Assembly (NCBI GenBank): GCA_013289825.1
Contig: JABCZF010000027.1
Coordinates: forward strand, 1-64,000
Reading direction: 5' to 3'
DNA from: Acidobacteriota bacterium
GTDB lineage: Bacteria; Acidobacteriota; Terriglobia; Acidiferrales; UBA7541
DNA: 64,000 nt
Shown here: one piece after another, positions 9,172 to 17,054 of the stretch
Numbering within the stretch: position 1 is the first letter of the stretch
Layout of the letters: every line of letters starts with the position of its first letter
Notes under the pieces: model-generated
Told to the model about the DNA's origin: nothing
The model's database searches: none
Seen by the model: the letters and a program-made list of their open reading frames with translations, nothing else
Position numbers and translations under genes: made by a program

Positions 9172-11853
9172 TCATTCGTACCTCAGCGCCACTAGCGGAT
9201 CGACGCTCATCGCACGACGTGCCGGGATGTAGCAAGCCAGCGAGGCGATGAAGATTAGGCTCACGGAAACACCCAGCAGCGTCGCGGGATCACTTGGCTG
9301 AATACCGTACAGCAGCGATGAAAGAAAACGGGCCAGCCCGAAGGTCGCGGCCAGTCCGAGGGCCAGGCCGATCGATGCCATGGTCAGGCCGTGACCGACT
9401 ACCAGTTTTAAGACTTCGTGTTGACTCGCGCCGAGCGCCATGCGCACGCCGATTTCATGGGTGCGCTGCGACACCATGTAGGAGATGACGCCGAACAGTC
9501 CGATCGAAGTCAGCACTAATGCCAAGATGCCTGAGGCACCCAGCAGCAGGCCAATGGTTCGCGCAGGGAAAAGTGGAAGAGCCATGTATTGTTCGATGGT
9601 CTCCAGGTCCGTTGCGGCGATATTGGCATCCACCGCCTGAATCTCGCGCCGGATCGTGTCCAGCAGAAACCTCGGATCGCCCGAAGTACGCACAACCAGC
9701 GTGCGCCGGCCCGGCAGCCGAGGCAGGTAGACCAGGGGAATCGGGTCTTCACCGAGCGTGCGATACTTGCCCGTCTTCACTACTCCGATGATCTCAAGGC
9801 CAAGGCCCGTACCCTCACCCAAGGTTATTCGTCGGCCCACTGGATATTGGCGCGACCAGAGTTTTTCTGCCATTGCCTCGTTGATGATCACCACGCCTCC
9901 CGATGTCCCGCCGGGCTCCTCGCTTTCCCGTGGAAGGAAGTCGCGACCGCTCAAAAGTGAAATGCCCATGGTCTCGAAATAGCCAGGAGCGACCCGCAAC
10001 ACGTCGACCGAGACAGCGTTTTGACCTGAGGCAGAATGGTTCCCTTCGATGGCGGCGCTTTGTTCTCGCGCAGTTCCCAGCGGCAGGTGGTTAACGAAGC
10101 TGGCTGAGGACACGCCGGGCAGCGCGCTGATCTGCCTGGACAGTTGCTCGTAAAACCCGTGCACCTTCGCCTCGGGGTATCCGAGGCTGCCGGGGTCCAA
10201 GGTAGCAACGGCGACATGCTTGGTATCGAAACCCGGGTCCATGGAGTTGGCGTTGAGCAGGCTCCTCACGCACAAAGCGGCGCCAACCAGCAACACCATA
10301 CACGTGGCGATCTCCCCGATCATAAGAGAGCTGCGCAGCCGTGACTTGCGATAACTTGCTGATTGCGCTTCGTCCTTGAGAATCGGAGCTACCTGAACCT
10401 TTACACTGCGCAGCGCTGGAGTCAGCCCAAAAACGATTCCCGTAGAAAGTGAAACCAACGAGGTGAAAAGAAGCACTCGCCAGTCGAGTGGAACCCGTAG
10501 CGTGATCGGCAAGCTCACGGGTTTGAGCGCGAGCAGCAGCGGGGAGGTCCAATAAGCGAGCAGCAATCCCAGACAGCCCGCAAGACCGGAGAGAAGCGTG
10601 CTTTCGACAAGCATCTGCCGGATCAATCGACCTCGCCCTGCGCCCAATGCTGACCGTATGGCCATTTCGCGCGCTCGCCCGGTGGCCCGCGCCAGCAGAA
10701 GAGTAGCCGCGTTCACACAGGCAATGACTAACACTAAGCCAAACACGGCCATGAGCAATCCGGTAAAGGCGCTGACAAAACCGCGGTAGGGTCCAGGAAC
10801 GAGTGTCGCTGGGAATAAGTTGGCACCCAGGTTCTTGTTTGTGTCGGGGTGCTCCTTTTCAATCAGCTGGGCCAGCAGATTCACTTCGGAACCTGCTCGC
10901 GGCGCAGCCACTCCGGGTTTCAATCGCCCAACTGCGAAAAGCCAATAGCCCTGGCGGTTGGTGAGCCTGCCCGCGTCGTGCAAAATCTGCTCAGCCACCG
11001 TTACGGGAGCCCAGAAGTCGGGCTCAATGGCCACGAGCAGACCTGCGAATCCGCCCGGCGCTACTCCGATGACAGTAAAGCTCGTCCCGTTCAGCAGCAG
11101 ACTCTTTCCGACTACCTTGGGATCAGCAGCGAGGCGTTGCTGCCAGAAGGAGTGGCCAAGAACCACCACCGGCTGGGGGTGCCCGGGCTGGTCATCTTCG
11201 GGAAGAAAGGTACGCCCCAGAGAAGCATTAACGCCCAGCAGTGAGAAAAAATTTCCGGAAACAAGTTGGCCCAGCACGACCTGTCCCTCGCCAGACCTGT
11301 TCCAGATGACGGATTCGGGGTCTCCGTCAAATGCCAGCATCCCGGTGAAGGACTGATTGTGGTCGCGATAGTAGACATAGTCGGGATAGGTGAGAGGCAG
11401 ATAGCCCTCCATGCCGGAAGTCCCTCGATTGTGCAGCCAGAGCTGGAGCAATTTGTCAGGTGCTTCGGCACCCGTGGGAGGGCGCAGCAATAAAGCGTTA
11501 ACAAAGCTGAATACCGTTGTGTTGAGCCCGATACCCAGAGCTAGTGCGAGGACCACAGCAGCCGTGGATGCGGGATTCTTTCTGAGCATCCGCAGCCCGT
11601 AACGCAGATCCTGCGCCAAGGCTTCGAGAAGGTTGGCGCCCCGCGCGTCCCGACATTCTTCTTTGGTGCGCTCGATGCCGCCAAATTCCAGGCGTGCCCG
11701 GCGCATTGCTTCCTGGCGCGCCATGCCGCTGCGGACCAAATCCTCAGCAAACGCTTCGAGGTGGAAACGGAGCTCCGCGTCCATTTCGTTTTCCAGGCAA
11801 GAACGATGGAGAATTACCCGCCACCAAGAACGAAGTCGGTTCCAAAGGGTCAT
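9172..11853 (-). CDS. ADOP-family ABC permease (MacB/FtsX-like), first of three
   Basis: The 893-residue ADOP permease lies directly downstream of padR. It has the cytoplasmic head ([34 protein letters not shown]), a first helix ([20 protein letters not shown]), two periplasmic MacB-core domains and two FtsX units ([20 protein letters not shown] and [20 protein letters not shown]), ending [15 protein letters not shown]. Its start codon overlaps the padR stop by 4 nt (ATGA) and has a GGAGG site inside padR, so the two are translationally coupled. That ties regulator and permease together as one response unit. The transported or sensed compound cannot be read from the sequence. Confidence 0.92.
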   Translation of the reverse strand: MTLWNRLRSWWRVILHRSCLENEMDAELRFHLEAFAEDLVRSGMARQEAMRRARLEFGGIERTKEECRDARGANLLEALAQDLRYGLRMLRKNPASTAAVVLALALGIGLNTTVFSFVNALLLRPPTGAEAPDKLLQLWLHNRGTSGMEGYLPLTYPDYVYYRDHNQSFTGMLAFDGDPESVIWNRSGEGQVVLGQLVSGNFFSLLGVNASLGRTFLPEDDQPGHPQPVVVLGHSFWQQRLAADPKVVGKSLLLNGTSFTVIGVAPGGFAGLLVAIEPDFWAPVTVAEQILHDAGRLTNRQGYWLFAVGRLKPGVAAPRAGSEVNLLAQLIEKEHPDTNKNLGANLFPATLVPGPYRGFVSAFTGLLMAVFGLVLVIACVNAATLLLARATGRAREMAIRSALGAGRGRLIRQMLVESTLLSGLAGCLGLLLAYWTSPLLLALKPVSLPITLRVPLDWRVLLFTSLVSLSTGIVFGLTPALRSVKVQVAPILKDEAQSASYRKSRLRSSLMIGEIATCMVLLVGAALCVRSLLNANSMDPGFDTKHVAVATLDPGSLGYPEAKVHGFYEQLSRQISALPGVSSASFVNHLPLGTAREQSAAIEGNHSASGQNAVSVDVLRVAPGYFETMGISLLSGRDFLPRESEEPGGTSGGVVIINEAMAEKLWSRQYPVGRRITLGEGTGLGLEIIGVVKTGKYRTLGEDPIPLVYLPRLPGRRTLVVRTSGDPRFLLDTIRREIQAVDANIAATDLETIEQYMALPLFPARTIGLLLGASGILALVLTSIGLFGVISYMVSQRTHEIGVRMALGASQHEVLKLVVGHGLTMASIGLALGLAATFGLARFLSSLLYGIQPSDPATLLGVSVSLIFIASLACYIPARRAMSVDPLVALRYE

Positions 11854-12191
11854 ATTTCCTCCGGCTTGGTGCCCAGGATTCCTGCGATTACGTCGGCCAT
11901 GCTGTTCCAGTTTTCGGTTTCTGCCTGCAGCCTGCGCTTTCCTGCGGCGGTGAGCCGGTAATATTTGGCTTTACGCTTGTTTTCCGATTCGCCCCATTCG
12001 CTGGCGATCCAGCCTTGATGCTCGAGGCGGTAGAGCGCGGGATACAGCGAGCCTTGCTGGATTTCGAGGCGGTCTTTCGAGATTTGCTGGATGCGAAGAA
12101 GGATGCCGTAACCGTGTAACGGCCCGAGGGAAACGGCTTTAAGGATGAGCATGTCCAGTGTGCCTTGCAAAAGATCCAATTGTTTGTCCAT
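11850..12191 (-). CDS. PadR-family transcriptional regulator of the ADOP operon
   Basis: This is a 113-residue winged-helix regulator of the PadR type. The start MDKQLDLLQGTLDMLILKAV is followed by GPLHGYGILLRIQQISKD (recognition-helix region), the conserved QGSLYPALYRLEHQGWIASEW wing segment, KYYRLTAAGKRRL, and a short C-terminal dimerisation helix (QAETENWNSMADVIAGIL). It matches the compact PadR class that pairs with ADOP permeases in Acidobacteriota. It is first in the operon and overlaps the first permease by 4 nt. Two inverted repeats overlap its own promoter, so autorepression released by a ligand is the likely mode. That is inference; no ligand is known. Confidence 0.93.
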   Translation of the reverse strand: MDKQLDLLQGTLDMLILKAVSLGPLHGYGILLRIQQISKDRLEIQQGSLYPALYRLEHQGWIASEWGESENKRKAKYYRLTAAGKRRLQAETENWNSMADVIAGILGTKPEEI

Positions 12192-12203
12192 GGAGGCGAT
12201 TTC

Positions 12204-12248
12204 TCCTAGATGAACTAGGAATGTAGTTGGAGTCTCCTAGACTGTCAA
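12204..12248 (-). promoter_or_regulatory. padR-ADOP promoter with two overlapping inverted repeats (candidate PadR operators)
   Basis: Read on the minus strand, TTGACA (12243-12248) and TACATT (12220-12225) are 17 nt apart, a strong sigma70 promoter. One inverted repeat, TCCTAG-ATGAA-CTAGGA (12204-12220), abuts the -10 box on its downstream side. A second, AGTCT-CCT-AGACT (12231-12243), fills the spacer and touches the -35 box. Both contain the 9-mer TCTCCTAGA (12202-12210 and 12233-12241), spaced 31 bp, close to three helical turns. Binding at either site would block RNA polymerase. Confidence 0.65.
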
Positions 12249-12366
12249 GGAGAAAGAACACGGGAAGCGCGGCGAGGCATCGGCTGTGCGTATCGTGGGC
12301 CGTTGATCCGGCGGGAAGGAGGGCCGCGAGAGCCAACGCTCGGGACGGAGTGAAAGAAAATGTGAA

Positions 12367-14568
12367 TTAGGAATGGTCGTCGGGCGGCCAGGCGGAGTGG
12401 TCTTCGCCGAGGTGAACTTCGAGGAATCCTTCCGCGGGCAGAACGTCTACAGGCAAGCCGCCGTGCCAGAGTGCGACGCCCAGCTTCAGCGCAGATTGGC
12501 CTTTCAGATCGATTTCGCTGCGGTGGATGGCGACTTCAAGAATGCGGTCGAAGGATGCTTCGGCAACGGTTTTGGGATTAAGAAGGCAAAGGCGCCCTTT
12601 TTCTACGGCGAATTCCTGCAAATGTCCGCGCACGAGCTTGACCACGATGTTTATTTCTTCGGCTGCGCCGATGGTGATGCGGAATTCCGAATCTTCAAGT
12701 TCTCCTAGAAGATCAAGGAACGGATCTACCCGGACGCAGAAGCGGTCCGCTTCGAAACCATAACGTAATTCATGAAGATAGAACGTGCGGCCGTGCATGG
12801 CGCCGCCGCGGCGTTCGGGCGAGTACAGGCCAGAGCCAAGCCATTCGAAGTAGGAAGTGTCTCGCCCATCTACAGCGATTTTCAGAAAACCGGTGGGCGG
12901 TATTTGCAGGGCATGTTCAGGCTGACGCTTGATGGGCTTCGCGAGTTCCTGCGGGGCGACCTGTCCTAGCGCGAGATAGACCGCCGTCAGGTGCTTGCGA
13001 TAGAGGGCGTCAAATTCCGCATCGTTCGCCGTGCTGTGTTCCGGACCATACCACCAGCACCAGTCGCTTCCTTCCGCAGCCAGCAAGGACTCTTGGGCCT
13101 CTTTCAGCGCGGTTTCTGTCGGCGCGTCGTCGCGGCCTTGCCGGCGGGCGTCCACGGCGCGGCCAAAGGCTTCGCGAGCGTCCCACAGGAGTTCCCATGC
13201 GGCGACGTCTTCGCTGTGGCCTATCCAGACATCGAAATTTGCGTTGATCCAGGAGGCGGGGAAAATTCCGGGATTCGTCGGAATATCGCCGGCTGCGGCG
13301 ATCGCTTCGGTTGCTGTGAGCGCACGAAAGTCCTGATCTCCCTGTATTCGGCCGTAGAATTCGCGCAGGAATTCGCGGCCATTGCCAGGATAATATTCCC
13401 AGGCATTTTCGCCATCGAGAAACAGGCAAATGGTTAGCGGCTGAGAAGTCCCGACGCGCTCCCCCAGCTCGCGGAGCCGCCCGTGCAAATCCCCGGCAGC
13501 GTCTTTGCCGTTCATGCGACTGTAGACGAAACCAATGAGATCGGAAAGGTGGTGATCGCGAAAAAGTCCAGTGATCAGTTTCGCGCCAAGCTGGACGCGC
13601 AACGGCTTATACAGACGCTCCGCGTTTGCCGGAACACCCTTGGCGTCGCGAAAGAACCCGGCATTCAGCGTTCTTCCGAGGACCCCTTCATCCGTGCCAA
13701 ACCATTGGAAACCCTCTTCGGCAGCGATCGTCAGAGCCTGATCGGATACGGAGCCCTCCGAAGGCCAAACTCCCGCGGGCTTCGCGCCGAAAACGCGCTG
13801 GTGGTATTCGCGAGCGCGGCGCAATTGCTCGCGCGCATCCTCGGGATGGCGGTAGGCGCGACGCGGGAGGGGCGTGCCAGGATTGGCCACCCGCGCGATG
13901 TCCGAATCACAGATCAGCGGAAGGATGGGGTGGTAGAACGGCGTGGTGCTGAGCTCTACCTGGCCGGTCTCGGCCGCGCGGCGATATTCAGGCAAAACCA
14001 AACCGAGCAGTTCCAACTGCTTGGCCTTCAGAGCCTCTTTGTCTTTTTCCGTGAACTCTTTTCCTTTGCTGGCCAGACGGCTGACTACTGAATCTTTCTC
14101 GAACCAGGTTTCCTCCATCCAAACCAGTTGCGAGAGCAATTGCAGGTCGCGCCAGTCACGCTGGGTAAAGGAGACTTGCGCCTGGGCGCCGCCGGCGGGC
14201 TGCGCCCATTCATGCAGCTCGACAAAACGAGGCCATCGCGACATCAGGCGCTCATGATTGACCTGAAAGGCGCGAGCCAGAATCTCCACTTTGTCTTCTC
14301 GCGTTAGCTCCTCGGCGGACTTAAACGCCAAGGAAAACCATGGTTCGTTAAATTCCCCGCTGGCGTATTCCTCAAGCTGCATACCGAGGGAAGGCACGAC
14401 ATTGAAAGTGGCGTGAAACTTGGGGAACTCCTTCAGCATGGAGACCATGCCCCAATAATCCTTGAGGGCATGCAGGCGTGTCCATGCCAGTACATAGCGG
14501 CCAGTTTCCGGGTCCCGGTACTGCGGCTGATGCATGTGCCATAAGAGCACCAGATGCACGCGATTCAT
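12367..14568 (-). CDS. glycoside hydrolase family 57 protein (alpha-amylase / glucanotransferase-like)
   Basis: The 733-residue protein probably acts on alpha-glucans such as glycogen. The GH57 catalytic barrel occupies about residues 1-450. Region 1 has the HMHQPQYRD signature at residues 11-19. The candidate nucleophile is Glu271 in GVWPSEGSVS. WFGTDEG follows, and Asp384 in LFLDGENAWE is the likely acid/base. The C-terminal 300 residues look like the beta-sandwich region of larger GH57 enzymes. There is no signal peptide, so it is cytoplasmic. I chose the Met at 14568 because it begins the family's N-terminal strand (MNRVHLVLLWHMHQP). The gene is divergent from lptFG, and exact specificity (amylase, branching or 4-alpha-glucanotransferase) cannot be decided. 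Confidence 0.88.
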   Translation of the reverse strand: MNRVHLVLLWHMHQPQYRDPETGRYVLAWTRLHALKDYWGMVSMLKEFPKFHATFNVVPSLGMQLEEYASGEFNEPWFSLAFKSAEELTREDKVEILARAFQVNHERLMSRWPRFVELHEWAQPAGGAQAQVSFTQRDWRDLQLLSQLVWMEETWFEKDSVVSRLASKGKEFTEKDKEALKAKQLELLGLVLPEYRRAAETGQVELSTTPFYHPILPLICDSDIARVANPGTPLPRRAYRHPEDAREQLRRAREYHQRVFGAKPAGVWPSEGSVSDQALTIAAEEGFQWFGTDEGVLGRTLNAGFFRDAKGVPANAERLYKPLRVQLGAKLITGLFRDHHLSDLIGFVYSRMNGKDAAGDLHGRLRELGERVGTSQPLTICLFLDGENAWEYYPGNGREFLREFYGRIQGDQDFRALTATEAIAAAGDIPTNPGIFPASWINANFDVWIGHSEDVAAWELLWDAREAFGRAVDARRQGRDDAPTETALKEAQESLLAAEGSDWCWWYGPEHSTANDAEFDALYRKHLTAVYLALGQVAPQELAKPIKRQPEHALQIPPTGFLKIAVDGRDTSYFEWLGSGLYSPERRGGAMHGRTFYLHELRYGFEADRFCVRVDPFLDLLGELEDSEFRITIGAAEEINIVVKLVRGHLQEFAVEKGRLCLLNPKTVAEASFDRILEVAIHRSEIDLKGQSALKLGVALWHGGLPVDVLPAEGFLEVHLGEDHSAWPPDDHS

Positions 14569-14589
14569 CGCGACTCTCTTTCCCGTTCC

Positions 14590-14604
14590 CACGGCGAGGC
14601 CGTG
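14590..14604. promoter_or_regulatory. inverted repeat in the GH57/lptFG divergent promoter region
   Basis: CACGGC-GAG-GCCGTG is a perfect 6-bp-arm palindrome in the 56-bp gap between the two divergent start codons. A -10-like TACACT for lptFG follows at 14606-14611. It could be an operator shared by both genes. Confidence 0.3.
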
Positions 14605-14624
14605 TTACACTCACGGTTCGCGCC

Positions 14625-16955
14625 ATGCGCATCCTGGACCGTTATATCGTGCGTGAAGTCTTTCGTCACGCGCTCCTCGGAATCGCCGTATTTACGTTCG
14701 TTTTCTTCGTGCCCAAGCTTGTGCAATTAATGGAGCTGTTTGTCCGTCATACCGGCTCGGGGGCGCAAATCCTCGAGCTTTTTCTGTGCATTTTTCCCGC
14801 CGTCTTGACGTTTACGCTCCCCATGGCCGTGCTGATCGGCGTACTGCTGGGGCTAGGACGCATGTCCGCGGACAGCGAAATCATTGCCCTGACAGCGCTC
14901 GGTATTGGCCGCCGGCGGATTCTTCTGCCCGTGGGCGTTCTGGCCGTGGCCGGCGCGCTGGTCACGTTTTTAATGACGGCGTGGCTCGGCCCGCTGGCCT
15001 TTCACAAATACCGCACTCTCGAGACCGAACTGGTTGCGTCCCAGATCTCTTTTGCCGTACAGCCCCGGGTGTTCGACGAACGATTCCCCAAACTGGTCCT
15101 CTACGTCAACGACGTGTCTGCCAGCGGCACCCAATGGCACGGCGTGTTTCTCGCTGAGGCCGGAGGAGAGAACGGCTCACAACTCACCCTGGCGGAGAAT
15201 GCGATTGTAATTGCCGAACCCAAAGAGGGCAAGCTGGAGCTGCACTTAAAAGGCGGTACCACACACGAATTTTCCCGGGAAGACCCCGACCGCTACTCCG
15301 TTACTGCTTTTGGGCAGAGTGACTGGCCCATCGATATGAATGGCCTGGTGCCGGCGCAGCCTCGGCAGGTAAGCAATCCGGAACGCTCTCTCAGAGAGTT
15401 GGTCAATACCAACGACGCCGGCTGGCGCGAGGCTCGCGTGGAGTTGCACCGACGGCTGGCGTTCCCCGTGGCGTGTCTGGTCTTTGCTCTCGTTGCCGTG
15501 CCGCTGGGGGCGCAGCCCCGCCGAGGCGGACGCGCTGCCGGCTCGTTGCTGGCAGTCATTATTATCGCCTCCTATTACCTGCTTACGGTGATTGGCGCAG
15601 GTCTGGCACGCCAGGGCGAGGTCTCACCGGCTGTAGGAATCTGGGGCGCAAATATCCTGCTGGCGGTTCTCGGATTTGCGCTGCTGCCCCGCATGGAACA
15701 ATTCCGCGGCGAGAGCGGGTGGATGAATCCTGCGGTACGCTTCCGGAGCTGGGCCAGGCTGCTCCGCCGCCGGAAAGCCCGGGCACGCGCGGCGGCCATG
15801 GCCGTGACGCGCATTCCCAACGGCCTGATCGAGCCGCACGAGAATGGCGTGCAATCGAGCGGCAGCTTTCCACGGTTGATGGATATCTATCTCTTGCGCC
15901 GCTTCTTTTTCCATTTCTCGCTGCTGATGGCCGTCTTTATTTTCCTGTTCGAGGCTTTCACATTCTTCGAACTGCTCGATGACATCGCGCGTCGCCGGGT
16001 GCCCTTCCTCATTGTCGTGGATTATTTCCGTTTCTTTACGCCCTACCTGCTTTATAACCTCGCGCCGCTCGGCGCCCTGGTGGCCGTACTGGTAACGCTT
16101 GGAGTGATGAGCAAGAACAACGAGATTGTCGCGTGCAAAGCCAGCGGCATCAGCCTGTACCGTTTGGCCGTCCCGCTGCTTTTCGCCGGCCTCTCGCTGG
16201 CCGCCAGCATGATGGTGCTGGATGAAACCTATCTTCCTTACGCCAACCAGCGGCAGGACGCTTTGCGCAACCAGATCAAGGGCCGCCCGGCGCAGACCTA
16301 TGCGCATCCGCAGCGATGGATTTTTGGCAACGACGAGAAGATTTACAACTACGACCTGTTCGATCCGACGCAGAACCTCTTTGGGGGACTCAGCGTGGTG
16401 GAACTCGACCCCGCGACGTTTCAGATGCGCCGCCGCGTGTTTGCTTCGCGTGCCCGCTGGCTGGACGCACAGAAAGTGTGGGGCCTAGAAGGTGCATGGG
16501 TGCGCGATTTCTCCCAGGACACCATCGTCCGCTATGAGCGATTCCCGGCGACCTCGCTACCGGAGCTTTCCGAGCCGCCCAGCTACTTCAATCGCGAGGT
16601 ACGTCAGGCCACGCAGATGAGCTGGAGAGCACTCGAGCGTTATATCGAGGCGCTGCATAAGGCGGGGTTTGACGTCGCCAACCTGACCGTGCAATGGCAC
16701 GTCAAGCTGGCCTTTCCGCTCATCGCTCCCATCAGCATGCTGCTGGCGATTCCTTTCGCGCTTCTTGTGGGGACCCGCGGCGCGGTTGGAGGAGTGGCGC
16801 TGGGTGTGGCCATTGGCATCGTATATTGGACGGCGGCGCGTTTGCTCGAAGCGATGGGCGGCGTAGGGCAATTGCCGCCATTTCTCGCGGCGTGGTCTAC
16901 AGACATCACATTTCTTTTTCTAGGGCTGTACTTTTTCTTTAAGATGCCCACTTGA
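14625..16955 (+). CDS. lptFG: fused LptF-LptG lipopolysaccharide export permease
   Basis: The 776-residue inner-membrane protein joins both transmembrane subunits of the LPS exporter in one chain. Residues 1-375 are an LptF-type unit: MRILDRYIVREVFRHALLG, membrane helices, the EIIALTALGIG coupling motif, a periplasmic jellyroll and three C-terminal helices. A charged linker spans about 376-418. Residues 419-776 are an LptG-type unit (MDIYLLRRFFFHFSLLMAV, NNEIVACKASGISLYRL, periplasmic domain, final helices). LptB, the ATPase, is not in the window. In most Gram-negatives lptF and lptG are separate adjacent genes. Initiation at 14625 gives the canonical N-terminus; the frame stays open upstream but overlaps the divergent GH57 gene. 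Confidence 0.88.
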   Translation: MRILDRYIVREVFRHALLGIAVFTFVFFVPKLVQLMELFVRHTGSGAQILELFLCIFPAVLTFTLPMAVLIGVLLGLGRMSADSEIIALTALGIGRRRILLPVGVLAVAGALVTFLMTAWLGPLAFHKYRTLETELVASQISFAVQPRVFDERFPKLVLYVNDVSASGTQWHGVFLAEAGGENGSQLTLAENAIVIAEPKEGKLELHLKGGTTHEFSREDPDRYSVTAFGQSDWPIDMNGLVPAQPRQVSNPERSLRELVNTNDAGWREARVELHRRLAFPVACLVFALVAVPLGAQPRRGGRAAGSLLAVIIIASYYLLTVIGAGLARQGEVSPAVGIWGANILLAVLGFALLPRMEQFRGESGWMNPAVRFRSWARLLRRRKARARAAAMAVTRIPNGLIEPHENGVQSSGSFPRLMDIYLLRRFFFHFSLLMAVFIFLFEAFTFFELLDDIARRRVPFLIVVDYFRFFTPYLLYNLAPLGALVAVLVTLGVMSKNNEIVACKASGISLYRLAVPLLFAGLSLAASMMVLDETYLPYANQRQDALRNQIKGRPAQTYAHPQRWIFGNDEKIYNYDLFDPTQNLFGGLSVVELDPATFQMRRRVFASRARWLDAQKVWGLEGAWVRDFSQDTIVRYERFPATSLPELSEPPSYFNREVRQATQMSWRALERYIEALHKAGFDVANLTVQWHVKLAFPLIAPISMLLAIPFALLVGTRGAVGGVALGVAIGIVYWTAARLLEAMGGVGQLPPFLAAWSTDITFLFLGLYFFFKMPT

Positions 16956-17016
16956 GAAAAAAGAAGCCCCCGGCGAATGCAGGCATCGGTTGAGATGTCT
17001 GCCTGCCGACGGCTTC
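16956..17016 (-). terminator. intrinsic terminator of ppdK
   Basis: On the minus strand, a long GC-rich hairpin with outer arms GAAGCC (17011-17016) and GGCTTC (16963-16968) and inner pairing GCAGGC/GCCTGC is followed directly by a U-rich run (plus-strand A tract 16957-16962). It sits just after the ppdK stop. The plus-strand side has no T-run, so it does not terminate lptFG. Confidence 0.75.
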
Positions 17017-17054
17017 CAGTAATGGTTTAACTTAACCTGCTGGCCAAATACGCC

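Noticed and set aside
12139..12336. 65-codon minus-strand frame covering the padR promoter
   Set aside because: It overlaps the promoter and operator repeats and the padR start; the composition is not protein-like.
15254..15267. GGCGGTACCACAC resembling a T-box specifier/antiterminator element
   Set aside because: It lies inside the lptFG coding sequence and no stem I or terminator accompanies it.
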